DNA of 64,000 bases, from positions 1,681,541 to 1,745,540 of the forward strand of contig KB445798.1 of NCBI GenBank assembly GCA_000320605.2, in the 5' to 3' direction. Of the stretch, positions 38,586-49,509 are shown in pieces. This DNA is from Gelatoporia subvermispora B (Eukaryota; Basidiomycota; Agaricomycetes; Polyporales; Gelatoporiaceae). Made by a program: the position numbers and the translations under genes. Positions within the stretch are counted from its first letter, which is position 1, and every line of letters begins with the position of its first letter. Below the pieces are notes generated by a model. It saw nothing but the letters and a program-made list of their open reading frames with translations. It made no database searches and was not told where the DNA came from.

Positions 38586-41390
38586 ATGGCTACTGCAGAA
38601 GATGTGTATGTGCAAATGCTGCTCCCCCTGGGTCATGGATACCCGATCTGGAATCCAGATCCTACCCCGTCGAGTCCGGAGGTACACGTTGGAGATGTCG
38701 GACACATAGAGAAAGGCACGTTCTACCGGCTGTTCAATGCGATGAAGGACGCAGACGATCCCGAGAACGAGGGGTGTGAGCTTCCGGATAACTTCGAGAA
38801 ATTGCCTATACCTGAGCAGGTGAAGATCATCACGCCTCGTGCAATCCAAGCTGGGGCAATATGTAGCAAGACGGTCACAGCAAGAAGCGTCGGTGCTCAA
38901 GTCAGCGGAGCAAGGTGAGCGTTAGTGCAGTCTTCCATCGACATCTCTAGTCGCTAATCTGTGTCATTGTAGCGGCCTTGCGCAGGGTGGCTTTAACATC
39001 GAGAGGCACAAGGAGCAAGGCGCTGTGTTGATTCTGGACGATGATGCTGACCGGACGGCCGTGCATGCAAACCGCTGGATGAGAGAGTATATGGTCAAGC
39101 ATTACCAGAACTGGGACCACCTCGTCCGAGATCGTATCGGTCTTGACATCGATGTGGACAAGCTGTACTTCGTTCGTGGCGTGATGAAGTCCAAGTCGTG
39201 GGCTATTATGACGTTCGACAAAGCGGGCTCCTCGTATTCGGGCTCAGTGGATGTCGGGTATGGCCCAACTGGGCTCGCGTTGAACATGTCGTGGCAGGAT
39301 GAGCGGCATGCGCCGAGTCAAATACGTACTGGGCCGCGGAGATCTTCGTCTCTCTCTCATCGGCTCGCTATTACTGATGGTTCATCCGTTACCTCGCAGT
39401 CTCCATACTATGACGCTCCTCGCAACCAATCTATATTTCTTAACTACTACAAGATTAAACGGCGGCGGTTCTTTGGTCCAAAGGTCGTCAGGGCAGCTGC
39501 TGAGCCTCGTGATCCGTCATCTGGCGCATCGGATAGCGAAGATGAACATGTGGTGGATATACGTTTGGCAAGCGGAGAGGTGATACAGGGCGAAGTCGTA
39601 CAAGAATATCCACCTCGACAGGTACGCCACCGTCTGAAGTGTTATGAAGCCGTGCTGACATGATGTCGTACAGCCATACGATCCTGTGGATGCGATTCTA
39701 GACTACATTCTTCAGGTTTGATATCGTGATTTGTATCCGAAACGCGGGCTGACACGCGGACATAGCACTCGCATGCGGAGGTCGCTGTTTCCAGCGACGC
39801 TGACGTTCTCGCCTTGTGTGCCGTGCGCCTTCACCCCTCTCCCTATATACCTTCCCAATCTTACTGTATCCTCAGGGAGGTGAGATTCCCAATGATATCT
39901 CCGCGTTTCTGCGTGCAGCATCACCTAGAATTGAAGTGGAAGATAACGGTGCGCGGACCGATCACGGAGTCGTCTTCGGCGCCTAAGCTAATATACTTCC
40001 TAAAGTTGGTGCTCTCGACTTCCTTGATGAAATCGATATTCTTGCCGATACCTCTATGGCCCTGCTAGACGAAAGACGTATAGCCAGCTCTGGCTCAGTT
40101 GATGCACACTCTGTAATTCATCGACCTCTCAATTCTGCGGCCGCCACTGAGCCTTTCACTGTTTCGCAGGATGACAATGAGCACGACCACGATGTTTCCT
40201 CAAGGTCGCCGCCTGCTGAAGAGCAGCTACATGTCGATTCCGACAAGAATCCCAACGTGCTGCTAGAAGAAGGCCTTCGACCAACGATCGCAAATGATAA
40301 TCAGGACGGCGCGCCCGAGGTCGACCCAGCCATGGGGCCGAAGACCCGCGATGCCAGAACCCATAATCCGAACGAGAATGCATTCGATGTAATGACGATC
40401 GTCTTCTCTAAGGACAGCCGGCATATCGCGTACATACATGACCAAAACCATATCACTGTCTGGGATACTGAGCGCCAGATCGAACTGTGTCGCTGTCACG
40501 GTCATCTCGGTGATGTCATGTGCCTGGCCTTCTCGCCTACAGACTATCGTCTCGCCTCCGGGTCGCATGACACAAACGCGATCATCTGGAACTACTTGTC
40601 TGGCGACCAGCACGCAGTTCTATGCCATACAGCCGGCATCTTCGATCTGGCGTACAGCGCGGATGGAAGGACCCTCGCCACAGGAGATCTCGACGGTGTC
40701 GTACATCTATGGGACGCCGAGCTTGGCGAACGTCATAGATCCTTCCCCAGTGCAGCAGGAGCGATCACACAACTCGCTTTCTCTCCTAACGACAAATACG
40801 TCCTCGCTCAATCGCTCTTCTCGGTAAACGTGTGGAACGCGGAGACTGGGGATTTACATGCGGCCCTCAATGAACATACAGGCATTATCTGGCAGTTCGC
40901 CATAGACCGCGAAGGAGCCCGAGTTGTCACCGCCTCCGAAGACACCACCGCCAGAGTATGGAGCTTGGAGACGGGAGATACTCTGTTCATCAACCACGAG
41001 CACACTAGCCCCGTGTGGATTGCTCAATTCTCTCCCGACGGAGAACGGATCAGCACCGTTTCCTCCGACGGCACATTCGTTTCCTGCCGTGTCGATGGCG
41101 ACCAGGAAGGGCGAGTCAAACTTCAGCTTCCTCACGCAAGCCAGGAGACGACGCGCATATCGCCCGATGGCCGTTGCGTCACTTCCGTAGGAAGCCCTGA
41201 TGGCGAGAACCCGTCCGCGGCGCGTAAGGTGACGGCCTGGGACACGGCCGATGGACATGACGTGTTTACCCTGGTGGGCCATCAGGACGTCGTAACGAAG
41301 GTTGTATTTTCGCCTGACTGTACATGCGTAGCAACCGCTGGCTATGATTGTACCGTTCGCATCTGGAATCCGCGTGACTTCCAGAGGTGA
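38586..41390 (+). CDS. Unnamed N-terminal domain fused to a C-terminal WD40 propeller
   Basis: Exon 1 starts MATAEDVYVQMLLPLGHGYP and runs to about 38915; an intron joins it to SGLAQGGFNIERHKEQGAVL. Blocks such as VHVGDVGHIEKGTFYRLFN, DDADRTAVHANRWM, YQNWDHLV and MKSKSWAIMTFDKAG resemble, as I recall, a large unnamed agaricomycete family. Short exons follow (PYDPVDAILDYILQ, HSHAEVAVSSDADVLAL, GGEIPNDISAFLRAASPRIE). A 57-bp intron at 39949-40005 with a GCTAAT branch-type site removes an in-frame TAA and joins to VGALDFLDEIDILADTSMAL. About seven WD40 blades follow from 40390 (HITVWDTERQIELC, LASGSHDTNAIIWN, GVVHLWDAE, VNVWNAETGD, TTARVWSLETGD, CTVRIWNPRDFQR). If the intron were not used, two adjacent genes would result. 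No NTPase domain. Function unknown. Confidence 0.8.
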
Positions 41391-41659
41391 TGTATTCAGT
41401 GATATGTTGTATCTTAGTTATTTACGCATAGCTCATATTACGCATGCTGGACGATGGCGTGGTCTTCTACCAGTCATGCATGCAGTCGAATGTGATACTA
41501 AGGAGATCGATCAACTTCATGACTACAAAGGTGCCACAGATCACAGAAGGAACTGAGATAAGGGTGAGGGGGACGTCATGACGTATCAGATATCGGAAGA
41601 TCCATATTGAGAAAGAAAAACTCGGTAGTTCGTAACATCCTTCTAGCACCACAGATGTG

Positions 41660-43968
41660 CTACATTCCAGTATCTACTTTATCTTCGGGACCACGCACAA
41701 AGGGCCGCATGGTGGAAAAACGCCACTCTGCATTGAGGTCCACCTTGTGCATCGAATCTACGCGAGAATCGACGTTATTATCGTCGCTCGGAGCACTATT
41801 CACTAGGACGTTGTACGTACATTTACCAAATTGTAGCATCCGCTCTCGATCTCTCCCTCGAACTGAGAAGCCGAACTCATCGATCGGGTCTATCGTCAGT
41901 TGTGTACCTAGAAGTGCCAATAGGTCGGATCATCGTCAAGATATATCAGGACAGAGACACACCAATACTGAGGCCACAGTATACTCCACAGACAAGCTGA
42001 CCAGTCTTTGCATCCCAGACGTTGACTTCATTACCGAGAACTGCATGCAATTCAGGTCCTCCGGTTATGCAGAATATCCAATGATCGTTCGCAGATATAC
42101 AAAGGGTATCTGCGCGGAGCTGCAGATGGCGTCAGTCGTTATACATGGCTGTACAAGTGGTAGCACATCGCACCAGCTCCTTTGATGCGCCAAGAGCACG
42201 GACTTGGAGGGCTTTACGTTTTCTGGAGCTCCTCTGAGTGGTGGATGCGTTAACATCGTCCAATAACGGCGTCAGATCAATCGTGATGATCTTCTTCAAT
42301 CCCGCGAGGAGTAGCATTTCGCCGTTCGACGTTACACGCATTCCTTTGAAGGACATGATTTCGTACAGCTTGGACGCCGGGATGGTCCCAAGCTGATCAC
42401 CGAACAAGTTCCAGATATGAATACCACGTCTCTTTGAACACGTGCGCAGCACAAGCCCTCGAGACTCGGCGATGCACATTAGCTCGTTCTCGCAGTTCTG
42501 GTTTGCTACCGTGCAACAAGCGTAGAGGTTCCCTATCAGATTGGTCTGCGTTACTAATGCAACCTGCAGCATCACATGAAACGTACAATATCCCAGAGGT
42601 TTCCGGCTGTGAACTTCCCATGTTCTGATCCCTGTTGCGTACTCACACGAAACCAAATAACGGCTGCCGGAGGACCAGTGAACCTGTCCAGGAGCTCGTT
42701 CGAGGTATTCTGCGACTTGTATGATATTACAGTCATCGACGACCTCCCATATCTGTGCAGATCGTCTCCAGACATAAGTTCACATCTACAGCAGACACAT
42801 ACCATCAACATGTCGCTTTTCTCGCGCAGATTCGCGGCGAGGTATCTGCTATTTGGACTGAACGTACCGCCGTACCAACACAAGGGGTATTCAATGTTCC
42901 TGTCTCAGTACGAGCATATCCAAGTCTAGGGATTAGCATCACAATACATCAGCTCAACCGCAAGACGTACATCATACAACGACCGGTGCGCGAGTTCCAG
43001 ATAGAGATTACTTCGGATTCTTCAGACCATTGAAGGTAATAGTGTCCATTTGGGGACATCGTTATGCCGCTATGATCAAGATCCACATGCCTGCAATTCC
43101 ACGATGGAGTGAGAATGCGCACCGCCGAACACGGACAGGTTATTCACCTCAACGAGAACCCATAGACTTGTTCGACGCTGTACATGCTGGCTGGGGCGCG
43201 GTCAAGTTGCTTTTGGACATTGGGGAATACCAAGCACGGGAGAAGAGCTTCACGCTTCAGCAACTGTGCAATTATGTCGACCTTGAAGTCCGGTATATCA
43301 TCCTGACAGGCCATATCGAGAACCTGGATAGTATGCGCATGGCATGCGAGGGCCCAGGATGCAACTAGACGTATATTTGTCGAGGAAAGACCACGAAGAA
43401 CGAGTGTCTTCAACGATGAACCATATCCAGGAGAGAAGCGCACATCCCCCGTGTAACCTTGCGCATCCCACTGGACGTCTATGAGATAGAGATTTGCTAA
43501 ATAGGGGGACGAGCGTAGAACGCGGTAGAGATCCAGGAATGTGCGTAGCCGACAAGTTGAGAGAGTGAGTACCCGCAGAGATGGAGAGAGACAAATGAGA
43601 CTGTGCGCCTTCGATGATAACGATATCCAGTTAACGTTATGGTATATGATTGCGGGGACTCGGCGCTGCGTCGATGCTAACACGTAGGGTACAACGTGGC
43701 CGTAAAGGTCGATGGGATCCTCCGTGATGCGCATAGATGTCAGACGCACGATGCAGCGTCTGAGATCTTCGTCATGATGGATCTTTGAAGCGATATTGTT
43801 AATTTCTGCGCGTCTGTGAAGTCTGAGGAAGGCTTGGAGATGATAACGGCATCTAGGCAGCCATACGCTGCACACCAATGCGCAACTGCAAAGCGATTCG
43901 AGGTCGTCCCATAAGAAATTGAGTATGTCTTCATACAGCTCGATTGCCAGTGGAGGAACCGTCGACAT
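41660..43968 (-). CDS. F-box protein with C-terminal WD40-like repeats
   Basis: Exon 1 (43968 to 43148) begins MSTVPPLAIELYEDILNFLW and continues DDLESLCSCALVCSVWLPRC, a clear F-box, then LRR-like strands (SPSLRVLTLSTCRL, SPYLANLYLIDVQW, SLKTLVLRGLSS). A 57-bp intron at 43091-43147 joins in frame to HVDLDHSGITMSPNGHYYLQ. The downstream exons carry WD40-type strands: EVISIWNSRTGRCMMY, TFSPNSRYLAANL, IWEVVDDCNIIQ, YATGIRTWEVHSRKPLG, RRGIHIWNLFGDQLGT, NEVNVWDAKTGQLVCGV and finally GTQLTIDPIDEFGF before TAG at 41660. The phase of each join I checked is consistent. F-box-WD40 proteins are SCF substrate receptors. The F-box is firm; the one-gene model rests on the intron at 43091. Confidence 0.72.
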
Positions 43969-46900
43969 AGTAAGGCGTGCTTCGGGATCTCGTGTATGGA
44001 TGTCGACTATCCGATCGTCGATTAAACCAAGGCAGCTCTGCTACGCGTATGAGTGCTTTGGCACCGGCACAGACATAGGATCCGATTGACTGATTCTCGC
44101 CGAATCTTTAGCACGTGAGTATGCGAGACTCCGCGTGTGTATGCCTCGTGGTACTGTATGTCAAAGAACCAGAACAGAGAAACACTCAGAAGACCTGACG
44201 TCCGAAGCCGAGAACGGAGCGTGACAGCAACGCTCTGCTCGTAAAGATACACTTGTTCGCATATTCATCAGCCTCCGAGGGTAGACTGCGTCCCCGTCGA
44301 TTAGAATGTACTAGCCAGATAGATCTCCGTAACGGGTGGTATACACATGGGCTGTGGGGATGCGAGATTCAGTCAATGATCAATAGTGGTCAAGTGTGAT
44401 AGTGAGACGGCCTACTGACATACACGGCCTAGTTTTCTCAAGCACGTCGTACTTGATCTGACATGTCCCGGACCGACGAACAATTGATGCTATAGAATAC
44501 ATCAAAGGCATGTGAATCAACAGACATGAGGTGTGGGCGCGTGTGAAGCTTTGTATCGGACACAATGTGCGAGTACGAGGCGTCTAAGCGGTCCCAATCA
44601 ATAATCCACGGTCATGGTACTCATTTGCCGGCCCGTAAGAACGGGGTATGTCTGAACAGGCAAACGCAGTGACCAGTTTTCTCCGGGAGCCTGTGAGTGA
44701 ATCTAGCATCGCATACGATTGTACTATTACTTCGGTATGGATCCTGCAAGTGTCAATGGCCAGCTTTAGTCTATCTTTGATCGTTCGAATGAGCTGAACG
44801 ATGAAGTTCCAGGTGGATCAGGGACTGCATAGGATCACTTATACTGCATTGTGTCGCGGCATAGTACAGTTCCGCGACAAGCTAAGAGCCCCCTGGCATT
44901 TGATGAACTGAATTAGTAGACGCAAATTGCTAGCCCCATGGAAAAGTCTACTCAATGTCTGGAAGTCTGCTTGCACCTGGGAGTGAATCCGGTTACACAT
45001 ACCAACAGGTAGGAGAGAAGCATTCCCCCAGGTTATAGTTCCATTTCTCCGCATAGTCCGCATAAAATGGTTGGAGTAGGACATAGCCAACCGTTGCTGT
45101 CTAGCACAAGGACGTCAGAATTGAATAAGAGCCGAGAACTCTCCGCTAACGCGAGAGAAGAGCTCAGCCAAAAACTTCAGGAGGTTTCTATAAAGCAGCA
45201 CTTTGAGGCGTGCTAAAAGCATAGCCTTGGAAGGATAGAAGCTAGAGATCCACCAGAGCAAATAAATCATCCCGCGGGTGATGAATCAAGAGACTGATAC
45301 ATATGACTGCGGTGCGGATTCTTGAATGAACCGGCCACGCACCTGGTGACCAACAGTGGTCAACAGTACCGAAGTTAGTCAACCCGTCGACTGAACGGGG
45401 ACGAGCGAGACGCCAGCTGCTAGCGAGGCGTCTAGGCATAGGGTCCAGGCCACTACCAGACAAGGATGGGGATGTCATTTCTGCAGAAAGACTCGGCGCC
45501 TCCAGATACGAGCGGAGGTCGGCTCTGTCCTGCACTGCACTGGGCAAGAAGAAAGAGTGAGATCGTAGTAGCAAAGCAGGTTTTGGCGGGCGTCTGCAAA
45601 AGCCTTCGTCAGGTTAGGGTCAGATGCTCACGTGACTCATAGCGCTCCGACATGACGACGGACAGAAGACCTCGCTCGACACTTGTCCCCCACAAATATG
45701 ATCCTATCAGAAGCTTTGAGTGAGTTATTAGTTACTGCTGGATCATTCACGCTCTTTGTCGAATCCATATGCCTGAGCTCTATGTCTGCGATGGGAGGAT
45801 ATCACTACATACCCAACAATTTACAAGTCGGGCCGCATCACCAAATCCAATCAATTAATCACTCTCTAGTCAAGCCTCTGTGTACTGAGAACTCAGCATA
45901 GATACATGCGACTAGCTCGGGTGGGCGCGCTGCGTAAGTCTCGTGTTTCTTATCCTGAGACTCGGCGTAAGTTAGAACGCATGGCAAACGTAGAAGATCC
46001 TCCGAGCCGTGACGAGCCTCTCCAGGCCTCACTTACCTTGTCTGCCGCGTGGACTAGTGGTACATCGGTGGGAATGCTGGTGCGGGATCTGAGCACAGGC
46101 GATGGCTTGCACTGCAGAGTGAAATGCAGGACTTCGCTCTCGGCCTCACGCGGCGCCTACCCGCGCTCGAGCTTGTCGCAGTGCATGTTGTGCCCGGGTC
46201 TCAACCGGAACTACCATCCTACGGGCTAGTTCATTGAGATAATAAGGGGAAGTTTTCTGTGTGTGCACATGATAAGGCGGACGGGGAGGATATTGTGAGG
46301 GCGCTCGGACTGGAGCGACCGTTCTATTAGTGCTCTGCATTTCGAATGAGGATTGGCAAATGGCGGTGATAATTTGCATAGACCATCATATGGTACGTGA
46401 ACGCCCGCAGCAGAGATTAACAGCGCTTATTCACCTACAGCTCACCCTCTGCAGTCCATGCAGTGGCGAGTCACCATCACTACCTCACTCTTCGAATCTC
46501 GGGCATCTGCACTTCCTTCTGATTTCGCTCTCCCATTCCACGTATTTGGCGCGTACCGTAGCGCACAATTTCTACAAATAGCTGAGTTACACGTTTGCGG
46601 TGCGTCTTCACCTCGCTGACCCGTCCATCACGTTGTCGAAAACTACTGCTAATGCTGCTTGAACATCGACCTACCGCGCGCCCCGTTGCTTGGCTGTTCA
46701 TTGCACTACTTGATTCTTGTCTGATCGCTTCAGCCTTGCTCAGACCATTGCGCCCTATCTGCAATCGTGGAGTTTTGACGCCGTTCTGTGCTAGGGCTAT
46801 CGTACTCTGATCCCAGTGACTTTCCAGTATTTGCGGATTGCCATCGTAATCTGTTTCTCCCGTGTTGTCTGTTAGTTTGTGTCTTGGTTTGCTTCGCACC

Positions 46901-47252
46901 AGGTCTCACATACCCACGGGCTCGACTTTACGGCTACGCCTTACCTTTAGTGGCTTACAATGATTGCTGCTCAACAAACCCTTTACAAATACGATAACCG
47001 ACCCAGGAATCGCACGTTGTAAAGTATAGGTGGATGCAGTATTCATGTAGTGTCACTAATCGCTGGCGTTTTTGTGTCATACAATGTGTTGATGATCCGA
47101 CAATTCGCATTCTCGCATGAATCCTGCAGCCTCCACTTATGACATCCAATTTGCGAATCATGAACGTGTAACCATCGACCATAATACAAAGAGCCCGCCA
47201 ATGGTATCAACCCTACAACGCTAATTTCCGAAAATCCTCAAGAGAAAGACGT
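43969..47252. other. Gene-poor region between F-box-WD40 gene and hydrophobin
   Basis: About 3.3 kb with no supported gene. Short frames occur on both strands (for example around 45242-45574 and 46480-46899) but show no motif or consistent splice structure. Confidence 0.5.
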
Positions 47253-47699
47253 TCATAGGCTGATGGGAAGGCAGCCAATGGAGATGAGGCCGCCCTGAAG
47301 CAGGAAGTCAGCAAATGCAGACATATGTTCAAGCCAGATTGCGCACCAGAGCGTTGTCGGAGCAGCACACAACGTTAGAATTGCACGAGCCGCTGGAGCC
47401 GACGCCAACGACAGTGATGGGGGAGCAGGTAAGGCCGACCTGGCCTGTGATGTCGCCCACGACGACGCCAAGGAGGCCAAGGAGAGTAGCAACGAGGCCT
47501 CCAGACTCAGCCTAAGACTACTGTCAGCACGAGGCCAGGCTGCGGCGGGCAATAGCGAGGGAGGACGTACACTCTGAACCGACTCGCAGCACTGCGCGGA
47601 CCCAGTCGAGCAGGTCTGGCGGGCGGCGAGCTCGACGGGGGTGGCGACCGCAAGAAGGGGCATGGCCAGCGCGGAAAGCGTAGCGACGGAGAACTTCAT
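47253..47699 (-). CDS. Class I hydrophobin
   Basis: Small secreted surfactant protein that self-assembles at air-water interfaces and coats hyphae or fruit bodies. Three exons: 47699-47571, 47511-47347 and 47294-47253, both joins in phase 0. A signal peptide (MKFSVATLSALAMPLLAVAT) is followed by the eight-cysteine pattern: C-x6-CC (CSTGSAQCC), 33 residues, C in GLTCSPITVVG, 13 residues, C, 5 residues, CC in NVVCCSDNAL, 12 residues, and C in ISIGCLP. These spacings fit class I, not class II. The product is about 111 residues. Between the third and fourth cysteines lies a hydrophobic stretch (VATLLGLLGVVVG), as in other basidiomycete members. A TATA box lies 93 bases upstream. Confidence 0.96.
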   Translation of the reverse strand: MKFSVATLSALAMPLLAVATPVELAARQTCSTGSAQCCESVQSVRPPSLLPAAAWPRADSSLRLSLEASLLLSLASLASSWATSQARSALPAPPSLSLASAPAARAILTLCAAPTTLWCAIWLEHMSAFADFLLQGGLISIGCLPISL

Positions 47700-47791
47700 A
47701 TTTGCGGAGGGTAGGTGCTGGCTGGGCGGGCTGGTAAGTGTCGAAGAAGTGCGGGGTGGTCGACGCTGCCTTCAGTGCATTGTAGGCGTGC

Positions 47792-47798
47792 CTTTATA
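47792..47798 (-). promoter_or_regulatory. TATA box of the hydrophobin gene
   Basis: On the minus strand TATAAAG lies about 93 bases upstream of the ATG at 47699. Hydrophobin genes are commonly highly expressed with canonical TATA boxes, so position and sequence fit. Confidence 0.6.
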
Positions 47799-49509
47799 GC
47801 TTTTCGATGCTGCCCCGGGCCCGCGCAAAGGACCTGCGCCAAGCGCATTCAAGTCCCAGAGTAATTCGCGTTGTCAAACCCGGCTCGACTGTGGGCGTCT
47901 CTGCTTGAAATGCTAGGAAGTCCTCATTGGACGCCCTACATCCAGCGCCAGACTGACCTCGCCGCTGGTCCAGGAGGTTCCCGACCCTGGAACGCTTGTT
48001 CTCCGCTTTCCGGGAACTTCGAGCTCGGTCGATGTGCTCGGCATGTCATGTTCTGGTAACTCTATATTCGACTTGCGCAGACCGCTATCGCACAGGGTAT
48101 GAGCTGAGCATTGGAATGCAGCTCCATAACTGGTGTAGGTCGTGCGGAAGGCCGGTGGCAGATCTAATTCCAAATAACACGCAGGCACGTGTCGTCAAGC
48201 CGTTTCGGCGCCGTCGTATCTGCGAGCTTCCTCACGGGGAGCATATGTGCTCCTCAATGCCCGTGTCCAGGCAGGCGCGTTACGTCCCCATTTCGTGCGC
48301 CGGTACGCAATCATACCGATGGGCGCATCCGCTAGGTCTAGGTGGTGTTATAATCCGACGCTGTCAGCACGGCCAGGAGAGCACTTTGCACTTGTGTGAG
48401 TGGATTGCCTTCCACGAGATTGATCAGCAGTGCGTTCTCCGCACGCCCATTCGGAGTTCGAGAACTGGACGTACAACGGTCGTAAGCCTGTCACAGCCTC
48501 TTCGGGTCCTGAGGACGTCGTGACCTTAATTCATCCCCATCCATCTAGTAGCGAGCCAGTGTCTGATTTGGGAGCCATTTCCGGGGCAGAGCTGTACGAC
48601 GGCGCGGGAGGGCGCATCTGAGAGGCGCAAAATCAGAGGTGCAAGTTCTGCGTCCTGCGTGCGTCAGACCGTACACGGGCATGTGTTGCGGCAATGGTCA
48701 TCATCACAAGGAAAAGTGCTCGTGTTCAGTTGTCAGGCACAAGACCACGAGTCTGGTCCCCGCTGTCGAAGGCGATCACGGACGATCCAGAATTCATTTA
48801 CCGAAATATATAGCTTAATGGCGCAGCCAATCATCGCACGTCGCGACCAGGGTCGCCCGGAGATAAAGCAGCCCAGGTACCGACAGCCGCACACCCTTCA
48901 TGCATAGATTTCTATTCTCGATTTTCTAGTGGTCAGTCGAATGCGCCACTGGTGGGACAGCGCATCGGCCTTGCTCTCAACCCCTTGGGCATGTAGACTT
49001 TTTCTCATGTCTGGATCAGGTGTTCGGTGGAACGGGTGTTCAGCGCAAGACAGATCGCGCATAAAACGGGGAGAAAACCTGTGCTCTTGATTGAATTCAT
49101 TTTGGTGACGGGTCGTACAGATGGTGAGAATGCGCAGCCAAAGTGCACAGCCCGATCAAGTAAAAGACGCCCCTAGACAGAAAGCTTCAGCGAACACGAT
49201 CCGTTCATGCCCAGCCAAGACCAGCTAAACCACAATTTTCGACGTCGTGTCCGACCCGCAAGGTCTCCATGCCGTATATTTTTGCCGTCCAGAAATCGCA
49301 GACGGCGAGTAAGCACACCACGTACACCACGTTGCAACCATCGACATGAGTTTCTTCCGTCCGTCAGAAGAATACTGTCTGGTTCTGCCATGCTGCCCGG
49401 CCACCCCGGCCATCAGAATCCTGCCTGAATAAACGCCCGCTGCGCGAGACCCTCTCTTGCCGTCCACGCTTTCACGTGCGACTGCCCGGGGTGGTCCTCC
49501 GCAGCTGGT

